Source of the DNA: Actinospineispora eucalypti
Lineage (GTDB): Bacteria > Actinomycetota > Actinomycetes > Mycobacteriales > Pseudonocardiaceae
Assembly (NCBI GenBank): GCA_014208095.1
Contig: JACHMT010000005.1
Coordinates: 62,001-126,000 of the forward strand
Length of the DNA stretch: 64,000 bases
Direction of reading: 5' to 3'
Each line of letters starts with the position of its first letter. Within the stretch, counting starts at the first letter, position 1. Of the stretch, positions 17,302-25,779 are shown one piece after another. A program made the position numbers and the translations under genes. The notes under the pieces were generated by a model, which was not told the origin of the DNA, did no database searches, and saw only the letters and a program-made list of their open reading frames with translations.

Positions 17302-18692
17302 CGGGATCCCTCCCGGTAGGTGTCACCCACGGTCTGCGCGTACTCCTGAGACTGCCGCATCGCCTCGTCCACCGACTGCTGGCCGGCGATCGCCGCACTG
17401 ATCTGCTGGCTGACCCGGGTACCCAGGTCCTGGAACTCCGGGATGCCGACGAACTGCAGGCCGATGTACGGCACCGGGTTCACCGTGGGTTTCCGCTGGT
17501 CGGCGGCGTTCATCGCGTCCAGGGTCGGCTGCAGGAACGCGGCGGCGGCCTGCCGGTACTCCGGGATCTGGTAGGTGGACGCCCGGGAGCCCGGCGGCAC
17601 CCGTGACCAACCGTACTTCTCCCCGACCAGCCGCATGTACTGCTTGGAGGTCATCCAGGCCATGAACTGCCAGGCTTCCTGGGTGTTCTCCGAGGTCTTC
17701 GGGATGGCCAGCGACCAGCTGTACAGCCAGCCGGACTGCGGGGTCTTCACCACCGGGGCGGGCACGTAGCCGACCTTGCCTGCGACCTTGCTCTCCTTCG
17801 GGTCCTCCAGCACGCCGACCGCCGAGGTGGCGTCGTACCACATCGCGGCGTTGCCCTGGCCGAACTGGGTGGCGCACTCGGAGAAGCCGGAGATCGCGCC
17901 GCCCGGCTGGCCGTACTCGCGCAGCAGGTCGACGTAGAACTTGACCGCCTCGACCGACTCCGGCGAGCCCAGCTTGGCCTGCCAGTCCTTGTCGTACCAG
18001 CTGCCGCCGAACGTGTTGATCACCGTGTCCAGCGGGGCGAGCACCTCGCCCCAGCCCGGCTTGCCGCGCAGGCAGATGCCGGAGCGCCCCTGCTCGGGGT
18101 CGTGCAGCCGGGCGGCGAAGTCCCGCACCTGCTGCCAGGTGGGCTTGGCCGGCATGGTCAGCCCGGCCTGCTCGAACAGGTCCTTGCGGTACATCAGGAA
18201 CGACGACTCACCGTAGAACGGCACCGAGTAGAGGTGCCCGTCGTAGGACAGCGCGTCCCGCACCGTGGGCAGGAAGTCGTTCGGGTCGTAGCCGGGGGTG
18301 GCGTCGGCCAGGGGCTGCAGGTCGGTCAGCCAGCCGTTGCGCGCCCACTGCGGAGTCTCATAGTTGCTGATCATCACCACGTCGAACTCGCCACCGCCGG
18401 TCGCCACCGAAGCGGTGATCTTCGCGCGGGCCTCGTTCTCGGAGAGGCTGACGAACTTGGGCCGGATGTTCGGGTGGGCCTTCTCGAACTCCGGGACCAG
18501 GGATATCGCGTCCTCCATCTGTGGGTTGGACACGATCGCCACGGTCACCGTCTTGACGCCGTCGCCCCCGCCGCCCAGCGCGCCCGCGCCGGCGCAGCCG
18601 GCCGGGACGAGGGCGAACAGGGCGCACAGCAACGCGCGCCAGCGGGCGCTTCCTCGGCCGATCTCACGGCGAAGCTCTGGCGGTGGGGCCAC
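17298..18692 (-). CDS. Extracellular solute-binding lipoprotein, probable polyol type
   Basis: 464-residue family 1 binding protein. Lipobox PAGC after a basic, hydrophobic signal peptide. The mature protein shows VVMISNYETPQWARNGWLTD, SGICLRGKPGWGE, TVINTFGGSW and QFVGIPEFQDLGTRVSQQIS. The last motifs resemble mannitol/sorbitol (SmoE-like) binding proteins, so polyols are the best guess. The GTG at 18692 is chosen because TGGGAGG lies six bases upstream; a longer frame to 18734 has no such site. It is the first gene of the operon, divergent from lacI. Confidence 0.9.
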   Translation of the reverse strand: MAPPPELRREIGRGSARWRALLCALFALVPAGCAGAGALGGGGDGVKTVTVAIVSNPQMEDAISLVPEFEKAHPNIRPKFVSLSENEARAKITASVATGGGEFDVVMISNYETPQWARNGWLTDLQPLADATPGYDPNDFLPTVRDALSYDGHLYSVPFYGESSFLMYRKDLFEQAGLTMPAKPTWQQVRDFAARLHDPEQGRSGICLRGKPGWGEVLAPLDTVINTFGGSWYDKDWQAKLGSPESVEAVKFYVDLLREYGQPGGAISGFSECATQFGQGNAAMWYDATSAVGVLEDPKESKVAGKVGYVPAPVVKTPQSGWLYSWSLAIPKTSENTQEAWQFMAWMTSKQYMRLVGEKYGWSRVPPGSRASTYQIPEYRQAAAAFLQPTLDAMNAADQRKPTVNPVPYIGLQFVGIPEFQDLGTRVSQQISAAIAGQQSVDEAMRQSQEYAQTVGDTYREGSR

Positions 18693-18726
18693 GGTGCCCT
18701 CCCAGTGGGCTGAGTCACAGCTGGGG

Positions 18727-18777
18727 GTCACCATACGGGTGACGTAAGCGCTTGCGCAACCGCTTGCGGGGTAGCGT
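18727..18777. promoter_or_regulatory. Divergent control region with LacI-type operators
   Basis: Between the binding-protein gene and lacI lie TAAGCGCTTG (18745-18754) and GCAACCGCTTGC (18756-18767), two overlapping-phase sites with the central CG symmetry of LacI/GalR operators, followed by TAGCGT (18772-18777) as a possible -10 for lacI. A separate inverted repeat GTCACC/GGTGAC lies at 18727-18743, nearer the transporter promoter. Repression of both directions by the LacI protein is the natural reading. Confidence 0.6.
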
Positions 18778-18802
18778 GTGTGAGCGGCGCCACGATCGGA
18801 GG

Positions 18803-19834
18803 ATGGTGGCCCAGAGCGCCTACCGGAGGTGCCCCATCGCGACCATGGCGGATGTCGCGCGCCTCGCCGGGGTGTCGGTGGCCACCGTGTCGCACGTGCT
18901 GAACGGCACGCGGGTGGTCCGGCCGCGGACCCGGGACCTGGTGCTGGCCGCCGTCCAGGAGGCGAACTACACGCCGAACACGGTGGCGCGCTCGCTGGCC
19001 ACCGCGCGCACCACCACCATCGGGCTGGCCATCTCGGCCATCTCCAACCCGTACTTCGGCGACCTGCTCCGCGCGATCGAGGCCACGGCGGCGGCCGCCG
19101 GGTACACCCTGCTGCTGGCCGATCCCCGGGAGGAGCCGGACTACGAGCTGACCGTGGTTCGCCGGCTGCGCCAGCGCCGGGTGGACGGCCTGGTACTCGC
19201 GCCTTCCGGCGAGCCGACCGCCGCGCTGGCCTACCTGAAGGAGCACGGCGTGCCCACCGTGCTGGTGGACCGCCTGATCAACGCCGGCCTGGACCAGGTC
19301 GGCTCGGCGAACGTGGAGCCGGTGGCCGAACTGGTCGGCCATTTCGCCCGGCGCGGCCACCGGCGGATCGCGCTGGTCGCCGGGCACCGGGGGCTGGCCA
19401 CCACCACCGAGCGCCGGGACGGCTACCTGCTCGGCCTGCGCCGGGCCGGCCTGCCCGCCGAACCCGAGCTGGTGGTGGACGGGAACTCGGAGACCGAGGC
19501 GGCGCGCGCGGCGGTGCGCTCGCTGCTGGAGCTGGCCGAGCGGCCGACCGCGATCATCGCCGGGAACAACTCGATGACCATCGGCACGCTGGCCGCGCTG
19601 CGTGACGCCAAGGTGCCGGTGCCGGCCGGCATGGCGGTGGCCGGATTCGACGACTTCCCGTGGGCGGACCTGTTCAGCCCCGGGCTCACCGCCATCGCCC
19701 AACCGTTCGTGGAGATGGGGCGGCGCGCGGTGGAGATGCTGCTGGCCCGGATGGCCGACCCGTTGGCCCCGGCGCGCACCGTGCGGCTACCGCCCACCTT
19801 CGTGCACCGCGACTCCTGCGGCTGCCCGCGCTAG
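18803..19834 (+). CDS. LacI-family transcriptional regulator
   Basis: 343-residue repressor. The N-terminal helix-turn-helix and hinge are clear (MADVARLAGVSVATVSHVLN, then TVARSLATARTTTIGLAI), followed by a periplasmic-binding-protein-like effector domain ending FVHRDSCGCPR. The start could be ATG 18803 (GGAGG abuts it) or ATG 18845, where the conserved domain begins with GGAGG 15 nt upstream. Divergent from the polyol/sugar importer, which it most likely controls through the operators between them. Confidence 0.9.
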   Translation: MVAQSAYRRCPIATMADVARLAGVSVATVSHVLNGTRVVRPRTRDLVLAAVQEANYTPNTVARSLATARTTTIGLAISAISNPYFGDLLRAIEATAAAAGYTLLLADPREEPDYELTVVRRLRQRRVDGLVLAPSGEPTAALAYLKEHGVPTVLVDRLINAGLDQVGSANVEPVAELVGHFARRGHRRIALVAGHRGLATTTERRDGYLLGLRRAGLPAEPELVVDGNSETEAARAAVRSLLELAERPTAIIAGNNSMTIGTLAALRDAKVPVPAGMAVAGFDDFPWADLFSPGLTAIAQPFVEMGRRAVEMLLARMADPLAPARTVRLPPTFVHRDSCGCPR

Positions 19835-20052
19835 TTTTGATCGCGGCTCGACCGCCGGAACAGTGATCACCCCAACCGGCACCCCACAATCACGGTCCGT
19901 GACGACTGGGCGGGCGTCCGGCCCACCTTGCGTCATCGAGATCGACCTGAGCCGGGTTGGATCTTGCTGGATCCAGACTGGTGTCGATGTCGACCGACGC
20001 TGGCCGAACCATTCGCCACCGCCCCGCTCCGTCTGCATTACGGTGCGTAACC

Positions 20053-20352
20053 AGATCGAAGAGCGGCTTGGACGGCGCGGCGTGGGGCCCTGCCGCCGCT
20101 TGGGTGCCGCCTCGTGCGTTCGGTTCGCGTCGGCGCTCCGGTGGATGCCTGATGATCATCGATTTCATGGTCAGCATGACACCAGGGCCGCTCCGGACGG
20201 GCCGACAAGACCACCATGTCATGCTGATCATGGACCGGTCGCCAGGGCCGCACCATCGGTCGTGAAACGAAGTGACGAACGGGAACGCGCCGGGCGGCAC
20301 CCGAACCTCGGCAGGGCTCCCACGCCACGCCGTCCAAGTCGATCTTTGAACC
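20053..20352. repeat. Composite inverted repeat element (pair of ~75-nt repeats)
   Basis: The 576-nt gap between lacI and the lipoprotein gene contains no supported gene. A left arm (about 20053-20130, core GCGGCTTGGACGGCGCGGC) and a right arm in reverse (about 20283-20352, read backwards GACTTGGACGGCGTGGC) match over roughly 70 nt with scattered changes. They enclose hairpin B. Upstream at 19950-20010 a CCAGACTGGTGTCGA block is shared with 58291-58305. Transcribed, the whole would fold as one long hairpin. Confidence 0.7.
20166..20232. repeat. CATGGTCA-type hairpin B
   Basis: CATGGTCAGCATGACA (20166-20181) pairs with TGTCATGCTGATCATG (20217-20232), with a single G-T mismatch. It sits in the loop of the composite element and shares its ends with hairpins A, C and D. 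Confidence 0.65.
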
Positions 20353-20410
20353 GGCATCGACCCCTCCCTGACATGCACCGTCGGCACAGAGAGGAACCTT
20401 GAGACTGGCG

Positions 20411-20833
20411 TCAGTTTGCCGAGAACTGCACCACGGCCGTGTCGCCCCGGGCGGCGACCAGCCGGATGACCAACTTGTGGCCGGAGCTGACCATGGTGGT
20501 CGTGTTGCCGGGCCGCAGCCCCGAGCTGATCCGGTTGTTGCTCGAGTCGCTCATGGTGATCTGCGCCCGGCCGTCCCTGACGGTGATCTTCGTCGGGCGC
20601 CCGTTGACCACGGTCTGCGCCGAGCCGGTGACCGAGACCTGGCAGGCGCCGTCCCGGCAGGCCTCCAGGTTCGTGCCGTCCGCCGCCGGGGGCAGCCCTG
20701 CCGCGGCGGGCGCCGAGGACGGGGCCGATGACTCGACGGGTGGCGGTGGGGCCGGGGCCGGCTCGGGTGAGCCGCAGGCGGCGGAGGCGAGGGTCAGGAT
20801 GAGCAGCACGGCCGCGAGCGGCAGCTTGGACAT
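20411..20833 (-). CDS. Small lipoprotein, paralogue of the next gene
   Basis: 140-residue lipoprotein of unknown function. The signal peptide MSKLPLAAVLLILTLASAAC ends in a lipobox; a Pro/Ser/Ala linker follows, and then a domain with ACRDGACQVSVTGSAQTVVN and SSNNRISSG. The same pattern (C-DG-CQV-VT, GR, SNN) occurs in the neighbouring lipoprotein, so they arose by duplication. A longer start (GTG at 20860) would add VISRRTVSP; no good SD decides. It lies 55 nt downstream of its paralogue, probably co-transcribed. Confidence 0.78.
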   Translation of the reverse strand: MSKLPLAAVLLILTLASAACGSPEPAPAPPPPVESSAPSSAPAAAGLPPAADGTNLEACRDGACQVSVTGSAQTVVNGRPTKITVRDGRAQITMSDSSNNRISSGLRPGNTTTMVSSGHKLVIRLVAARGDTAVVQFSAN

Positions 20834-20888
20834 GGGGGACACGGTACGTCGGGAGATCACCTCTGTCGGCTCGGACCCGTCGAGCCGC

Positions 20889-21269
20889 TCAGGAGATGTC
20901 CATGGCCACCTCGTTGCCCTCCACCGAGCGCACCTTGATGGTGACCTCGCCCTGGTCGCCGCTCATCGAGGACCGGCCGCCCCTGCCGGTGCTCATCACC
21001 TGGTTGTTCGACCCGTCCTCGGTGGACTGGCGCAGCTTCACCCGGCCGTTGGCCACAGTGAGCTCGGTCCGGATGCCGCGCAGGACGAACTCGGCCGGAG
21101 CGGTGACGGTGACCTGGCACGGCCCGTCCTGGCACTGGGCCAGATGGTCCGCATTGGTCGGGTTGGTCGCCGGTGGCGGTGCGTCGCCGCCGCCGGACGC
21201 GCAGCCGGTGGCCAGTGCCACCGCGAGCAGCACCGCCGGCCAGAACTTTGCCTTCATCCAGGTGAGCAT
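20889..21269 (-). CDS. Small lipoprotein with CQDGPCQV domain
   Basis: 126-residue lipoprotein of unknown function. Hydrophobic signal with lipobox ALATGC, short linker, then HLAQCQDGPCQVTVTAPAEF, a TVANGRVKL stretch and SNNQVMSTGRGG. The two cysteines of the CxDGxC motif could form a disulfide outside the membrane. ATG 21269 is preferred because GGAGGG lies 12 nt upstream; MKAKFW at 21257 is the alternative. It is divergent from lemA, separated by 105 nt. Confidence 0.8.
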   Translation of the reverse strand: MLTWMKAKFWPAVLLAVALATGCASGGGDAPPPATNPTNADHLAQCQDGPCQVTVTAPAEFVLRGIRTELTVANGRVKLRQSTEDGSNNQVMSTGRGGRSSMSGDQGEVTIKVRSVEGNEVAMDIS

Positions 21270-21374
21270 AGGTAGGGTTTTCCCTCCCCGGAGCGGGTGT
21301 CCACACGTTTGTTGCCGGAAAGCTCGACTTGAACAATCAAGCGGTCGATCAAGCGAGCTTTTCGAGGGGAAGAA

Positions 21375-21923
21375 ATGACTGGCGCAATTATTCTGTTGCT
21401 CCTGCTGGCGGTGGCGGGTTATGGGGTCATCTGCTTCAACCGGCTGGTCACGTTGCGGAACCGGGTGGACTCGGCCTGGGCGCAGATCGACGTGCAGCTG
21501 AACCGGCGGCACGACCTGATCCCGAACCTGGTGGAGACCGTGAAGGGGTACGCCGCCCACGAGCGGGAGACCCTGGAGCGGGTGGTCGCGGCCCGGGGCG
21601 CGGCGATGTCCGCGCGGGGTTCCGCGGAGCGGGCCCGGGCCGAGGACGCGCTCTCCAACACGCTGAAGTCGCTGTTCGCGGTCACCGAGGCCTACCCGGA
21701 GCTGAAGGCCAACGAGAACTTCCTGCAGCTGCAGGAGGAGCTGACCTCCACCGAGGACCGCATCGCCTACTCCCGGCAGTTCCTCAACGACAGCGTGCGG
21801 GAGCTGAACACCCGGATCGAGACGGTCCCGTCGATGTGGCTGGCCGGCCTGGCCAGGGCCACCCGCCGCGAGTACTTCGAGGTGGACGACGCGCGCCGGG
21901 AAAACGTGCGGGTCCAGTTCTGA
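21375..21923 (+). CDS. LemA family protein
   Basis: 182-residue membrane-anchored protein. One N-terminal helix (AIILLLLLAVAGYGVICF) is followed by the LemA helical domain: NRLVTLRNRVDSAWAQIDVQ, RHDLIPNLVETVKGYA, ELKANENFLQLQEEL and the C-terminal SRQFLNDSVRELNTRIE. LemA function is not established; genes of this family are often next to HtpX/M48 proteases, as here. SD GAGGGGAAG precedes the ATG, and the stop overlaps the protease start (TGATG). Confidence 0.93.
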   Translation: MTGAIILLLLLAVAGYGVICFNRLVTLRNRVDSAWAQIDVQLNRRHDLIPNLVETVKGYAAHERETLERVVAARGAAMSARGSAERARAEDALSNTLKSLFAVTEAYPELKANENFLQLQEELTSTEDRIAYSRQFLNDSVRELNTRIETVPSMWLAGLARATRREYFEVDDARRENVRVQF

Positions 21924-22810
21924 TGCTGCTCGACGAAATAGACCGGAACAAACGGCGGAGCGTGTTGCTGCTGGGGATTTTCATTCTCCTTACAACCGCG
22001 ATTTTCGCGGCGGCTTTCCGGCAGATGAAGTTCGGTTCCGGAGCCATTGTGCTGGCGGTGCTGGTGGCCGGCGGGATGGCGTTCGCGTCCTACTGGACGT
22101 CCGACCGGATCGCCCTGGCGGTGAGCGGCGCGCGCCCGGCGCCGGAGGAGGAGTTCACTCGGCTGCACAACCTGGTCGAGGGGCTGTGCCTGTCCGGCGC
22201 GCTGCCCAAGCCGCGCATCTACGTCATCGAGGACGACGCGCCCAATGCCTTCGCCACCGGCCGCGACCCCGACCACGCGGCGATCGCGGTCACCACCGGG
22301 CTGCTGGCCAAGATGAACCGGGCCGAGCTGGAGGGGGTGCTGGCCCACGAACTGGCGCACATCAAGAACTACGACACGCTGGTGGCCACGCTCGCGGTGA
22401 CCATGGTCGGCGCGATCGCCATCGTGTCCGACCTGTCCATGCGGTTCTCCGGCCGGCGGCACAGCGACCGCGAGGGCGGCGGGCCGCTGGCCGTGGTCGG
22501 CGCGTTGCTGCTGGTGTTCGGCCCGTTCCTGGCGCAGCTGATGCAGTACGCGGTGAGCCGCAACCGGGAGTCCCTCGCGGACGCCCGGGGCGCCGAACTG
22601 ACCCGGTACCCGGCCGGCCTGATCTCGGCGCTGGAGAAGCTGCGGGACGACCAGACCGTGGTGTCCGCGCACAGCCGGGCCACGGCGCACCTGTGGATCG
22701 AGTCGCCGCTGCCCCGGCGGAAGTCGGAGGGCCGGTTCGCCTGGCTGAACCGGATGTACGACACCCACCCGCCGCTGGAGGAACGCATCGACCGGTTGCG
22801 CCAGCTCTAG
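21923..22810 (+). CDS. M48 family membrane metalloprotease (HtpX-like)
   Basis: 295-residue protease. Two N-terminal membrane helices (about residues 14-32 and 40-58), then the zinc site HELAH in LEGVLAHELAHIKNY, a further hydrophobic pair, and the third ligand region NRESLADARGAEL. HtpX-type enzymes take part in membrane protein quality control. The C-terminus ends THPPLEERIDRLRQL, typical of the family. Coupled to lemA by a TGATG overlap. Confidence 0.93.
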   Translation: MLLDEIDRNKRRSVLLLGIFILLTTAIFAAAFRQMKFGSGAIVLAVLVAGGMAFASYWTSDRIALAVSGARPAPEEEFTRLHNLVEGLCLSGALPKPRIYVIEDDAPNAFATGRDPDHAAIAVTTGLLAKMNRAELEGVLAHELAHIKNYDTLVATLAVTMVGAIAIVSDLSMRFSGRRHSDREGGGPLAVVGALLLVFGPFLAQLMQYAVSRNRESLADARGAELTRYPAGLISALEKLRDDQTVVSAHSRATAHLWIESPLPRRKSEGRFAWLNRMYDTHPPLEERIDRLRQL

Positions 22811-22820
22811 TGTGCAACGC

Positions 22821-23969
22821 ATGACCCGGTACCGGATCGAGGTCCCCGAGGCTGACCTGGTCGACCTGCGGCGGCGGCTGGCCGCCACCCGGTGGCCGGA
22901 CGCGCAGACCGTGCCGGACTGGTCCCAGGGCGTGCCGCTGGGCTACCTGCGCGAGCTGTGCGACTACTGGGAGCGCGGCTACGACTGGCGGGCCTGCGAG
23001 GCCCGGCTGAACGCCATCCCGCAGCTGCGCATCCCCGTCGACGGCCTCGGCATCCACCTGCTGCACGCGCGCTCGCCCCACCCCGACGCGCTGCCGCTGG
23101 TGCTCACCCACGGCTGGCCGGGTTCGGTGGTGGAGTTCCTGAAGGTGATCGGGCCGCTCACCGACCCGGCCGCGCACGGCGGTGACCCGGCCGACGCCTT
23201 CCACGTGGTCTGCCCCTCGCTGCCCGGCTACGGGTTCAGTGACCAGCCCGGCCGCACCGGTTGGGGGATCCGCCGCATCGCCGCCGCCTGGGCCGAGCTG
23301 ATGGCCCGGCTGGGCTACCACCGGTACGGCGCCCAGGGCGGCGACTGGGGCACCAGCGTGACCACCTGCCTGGCCGAACTGGACGCCGGGCACCTGGCCG
23401 GCATCCACCTCACCCCGCCGCTGGCCGCGCCCGACCCTTCGACGTACGACGACCTGACCGAGGCTGAGCGGGCCACCCTGGAGGCCTTGGAGCACGCCCA
23501 GCGCTGGGAGGACGGCTACTCGGTGCAGCAGGCCACCCGGCCGCAGACCCTCGGCTACGGCCTGGTCGACTCGCCGGCCGGGCTGTGCGGCTGGATCGTG
23601 GAGAAGCTGCGCGCGTGGAGCGACTGCGGCGGCGACCCGGAGACGGTGTTCACCCGGGACGAGATGCTGGACAACGTCACGCTGTACTGGCTGACCGGCA
23701 CCGCCGCCTCCTCGGCCCGGCTGTACTGGGAGAGCATCCGCGAGGTGCAGTCCTGGTTCACCTCGGCCACGCCGGACCCGGTCGACGTGCCGACCGGCTG
23801 CGCGGTGTTCCCCAAGGAGCTGCCCCGCCCGTCCCGGCGCTGGGCGCAGCGGCGCTTCCCGGACATCCGGCGGTGGAGCGAACCCGCGCGCGGCGGTCAC
23901 TTCGCCGCCTTCGAGCAGCCGGAGATCTTCGTGGACGAGGTGCGCGCGTTCTTCCGCCTGGTTCGGTGA
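22821..23969 (+). CDS. Epoxide hydrolase (alpha/beta-hydrolase)
   Basis: 382-residue enzyme of the juvenile-hormone/microsomal epoxide hydrolase type. An N-terminal EHN domain (YRIEVPEADLVDLRRRL, WERGYDW) precedes the alpha/beta-hydrolase fold: oxyanion motif HGWPGS, nucleophile Asp in GAQGGDWGTS, and catalytic His in GGHFAAFEQPE. ATG 22821 is favoured over GTG 22812 because TAGTGT ends 8 nt upstream, giving a leaderless transcript overlapping the htpX stop. Substrate unknown. Confidence 0.92.
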   Translation: MTRYRIEVPEADLVDLRRRLAATRWPDAQTVPDWSQGVPLGYLRELCDYWERGYDWRACEARLNAIPQLRIPVDGLGIHLLHARSPHPDALPLVLTHGWPGSVVEFLKVIGPLTDPAAHGGDPADAFHVVCPSLPGYGFSDQPGRTGWGIRRIAAAWAELMARLGYHRYGAQGGDWGTSVTTCLAELDAGHLAGIHLTPPLAAPDPSTYDDLTEAERATLEALEHAQRWEDGYSVQQATRPQTLGYGLVDSPAGLCGWIVEKLRAWSDCGGDPETVFTRDEMLDNVTLYWLTGTAASSARLYWESIREVQSWFTSATPDPVDVPTGCAVFPKELPRPSRRWAQRRFPDIRRWSEPARGGHFAAFEQPEIFVDEVRAFFRLVR

Positions 23970-23979
23970 TACTTCGGGC

Positions 23980-25371
23980 ATGGACCTTGTCGCCGGCGTC
24001 GACTCCTCCACCCAGGCAACCAAGATCGTCGTGGTGGACCTGGCCACCGGGCGGACCGTGCGTGAGGAGCGGGCCGCGCACCCGCCGGGCACCGAGGTGG
24101 ACCCCGGGGCGTGGTGGGCGGCGTTCGCCGCGGCCGGCGGGGTGCTCGACGGAGTCGCGGCGATCTCCGTCGGCGGCCAGCAGCACGGCATGGTGCTGCT
24201 GGACGCGGCCGGCGAGCCGGTGCGCGACGCGCTGCTGTGGAACGACACCCGCTCGGCCGGCGCGGCCCGGGACCTCATCGATGAGCTGGGCGGGCCGGCG
24301 CGCTGGGCGGCCGAGGTGGGTACCGTGCCGGTGGCCAGCATCACCGCCACCAAGCTGCGCTGGACCGCCCGCGCCGAACCCGAGGTGGCCGGACGGGCGG
24401 CTCGGGTGCTGCTGCCGCACGACTGGCTGACCTGGCTGCTCGCCGGCCGCCCCGCCGGGGCGGTGACCGACCGGGGCGAAGCGTCGGGCACCGGCTACTG
24501 GTCGACGGTGACCGGCGAATACCGGCCGGACCTGCTGCGCCTGGCCTTCGGCCGTGACCTCGAGGTGCCCAGGGTGTGCGGTCCGGGCGAACGGGCCGGT
24601 TCCGTGGCCGAGTTCGTGCCGGGCGCGGTGCTCGGAGCGGGCACCGGGGACAACATGGCGGCCGCGCTGGGCGCCGGCGCCGAGCCGGGGGACGTGCTGG
24701 TCTCCATCGGCACCAGCGGAACCGTGTTCGCCACCCACGACCGGCCGAGCGCGGACGCCTCCGGAGTGGTCGCCGGGTTCGCCGACGCGGCCGGCGGCTA
24801 CCTGCCGCTGGTGGCCACGCTGAACGCGGCCAGGGTGCTGCGGGCCGGTGCTGACCTGCTCGGCGTGGACCTGGCCGAGCTGGACCGGCTGGCCCTATCC
24901 GCCTCACCCGGGGCCGATGGGCTGGTCCTGCTGCCCTACCTGGAGGGGGAACGGACCCCCAACCGGCCCACCGCCCGCGGCGCGGTCGCCGGCCTGACCG
25001 GCGCGAACGCCACCCCGGCCAACCTGGCCCGGGCGGTGGTGGAGGGCATGCTCTGCGGCCTGGCCGACGGGCTGGACGGGTTGGTGGCGCAGGGCGTGCC
25101 GGTGCGGCGGGTGCTGTTGCTGGGCGGGGGCAGCCGGTCGGCGGCGGTGCGCGCGATCGCGCCGCTGGTGTTCGGCGTGCCGGTGACGGTGTTGGCGCCG
25201 GCCGAGTACGTGGCTTTGGGGGCGGCGCGGCAGGCGGCGTGGGCACTCACCGGCGAGGCGCCCGGTTGGGCGCGCCCGGAGGAGTCCACCGAGTCACCGC
25301 CGGCCGGTGTCGGGGAGGTCTCGTCGGCCGTGCGCACCGCCTACGCGGCTGTGCGTGACGGTGGCGGTTAG
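23980..25371 (+). CDS. xylB: Xylulokinase
   Basis: 463-residue FGGY-family kinase. The N-terminal ATPase half begins MDLVAGVDSSTQATKIVVVD and has SVGGQQHGMVLLD; the C-terminal half has GAGTGDNMAAALGAG, VSIGTSGTVFAT, LPYLEGERTPNRP and LLLGGGSRSAAVRAI. These are xylulokinase-type signatures. A GATACT -10 ends 7 nt before the ATG. It lies 4 kb from the polyol/sugar ABC operon; phosphorylation of D-xylulose from pentitols imported by that system would fit, but the link is inference. Confidence 0.9.
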   Translation: MDLVAGVDSSTQATKIVVVDLATGRTVREERAAHPPGTEVDPGAWWAAFAAAGGVLDGVAAISVGGQQHGMVLLDAAGEPVRDALLWNDTRSAGAARDLIDELGGPARWAAEVGTVPVASITATKLRWTARAEPEVAGRAARVLLPHDWLTWLLAGRPAGAVTDRGEASGTGYWSTVTGEYRPDLLRLAFGRDLEVPRVCGPGERAGSVAEFVPGAVLGAGTGDNMAAALGAGAEPGDVLVSIGTSGTVFATHDRPSADASGVVAGFADAAGGYLPLVATLNAARVLRAGADLLGVDLAELDRLALSASPGADGLVLLPYLEGERTPNRPTARGAVAGLTGANATPANLARAVVEGMLCGLADGLDGLVAQGVPVRRVLLLGGGSRSAAVRAIAPLVFGVPVTVLAPAEYVALGAARQAAWALTGEAPGWARPEESTESPPAGVGEVSSAVRTAYAAVRDGGG

Positions 25372-25383
25372 GCGCGGTGCGGG

Positions 25384-25745
25384 TTTCAAAAAAGCGGCTT
25401 GGACGGCGCGGCTAGGAGCTTTCCCGGCTTCGCGGCGGCCTCGGACGTTCCGATGGAGCTCGACGGCACCGAATCGGAGTCCTTCGCTGCCGAGCGTGAG
25501 CGCGTTGCTCCTGGCGCGGCCCCCGGTTTCGCCGAGTGGCAGTCCAGTCGCCTTTCGATCATGTGAAGACGCGACTCAGCTGCCACTCGATGCGGCGCTC
25601 CCGCGGCACCCCCTCGGAATCCGTGCGGGGTGACTACGCCGGGTGACGGCGGCCGGGCGCTGGAGCGAGCGGAATGCGACGGGCGGCAGCCCAGCCAAGC
25701 CGGGCCACAGACCAGCCGCGGCCGTCCAAGCGATCCTTGGAACGC
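25384..25745. repeat. Composite inverted repeat element (pair of ~75-nt repeats)
   Basis: The 408-nt gap after xylB has no supported gene. The left arm at 25384-25460 contains GCGGCTTGGACGGCGCGGC; the right arm at about 25665-25745, read in reverse, contains CGCTTGGACGGCCGCGGC. Between them is a separate stem: GAGTGGCAG (25534-25542) with CTGCCACTC (25580-25588), continuing inward as AGTCGC/GCGACT across a 3-nt internal mismatch. Same architecture as at 20.1 and 35.3 kb. Confidence 0.68.
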
Positions 25746-25779
25746 AACCCACCCAACCCGCCGGCCGGCGTCAGAGGGG

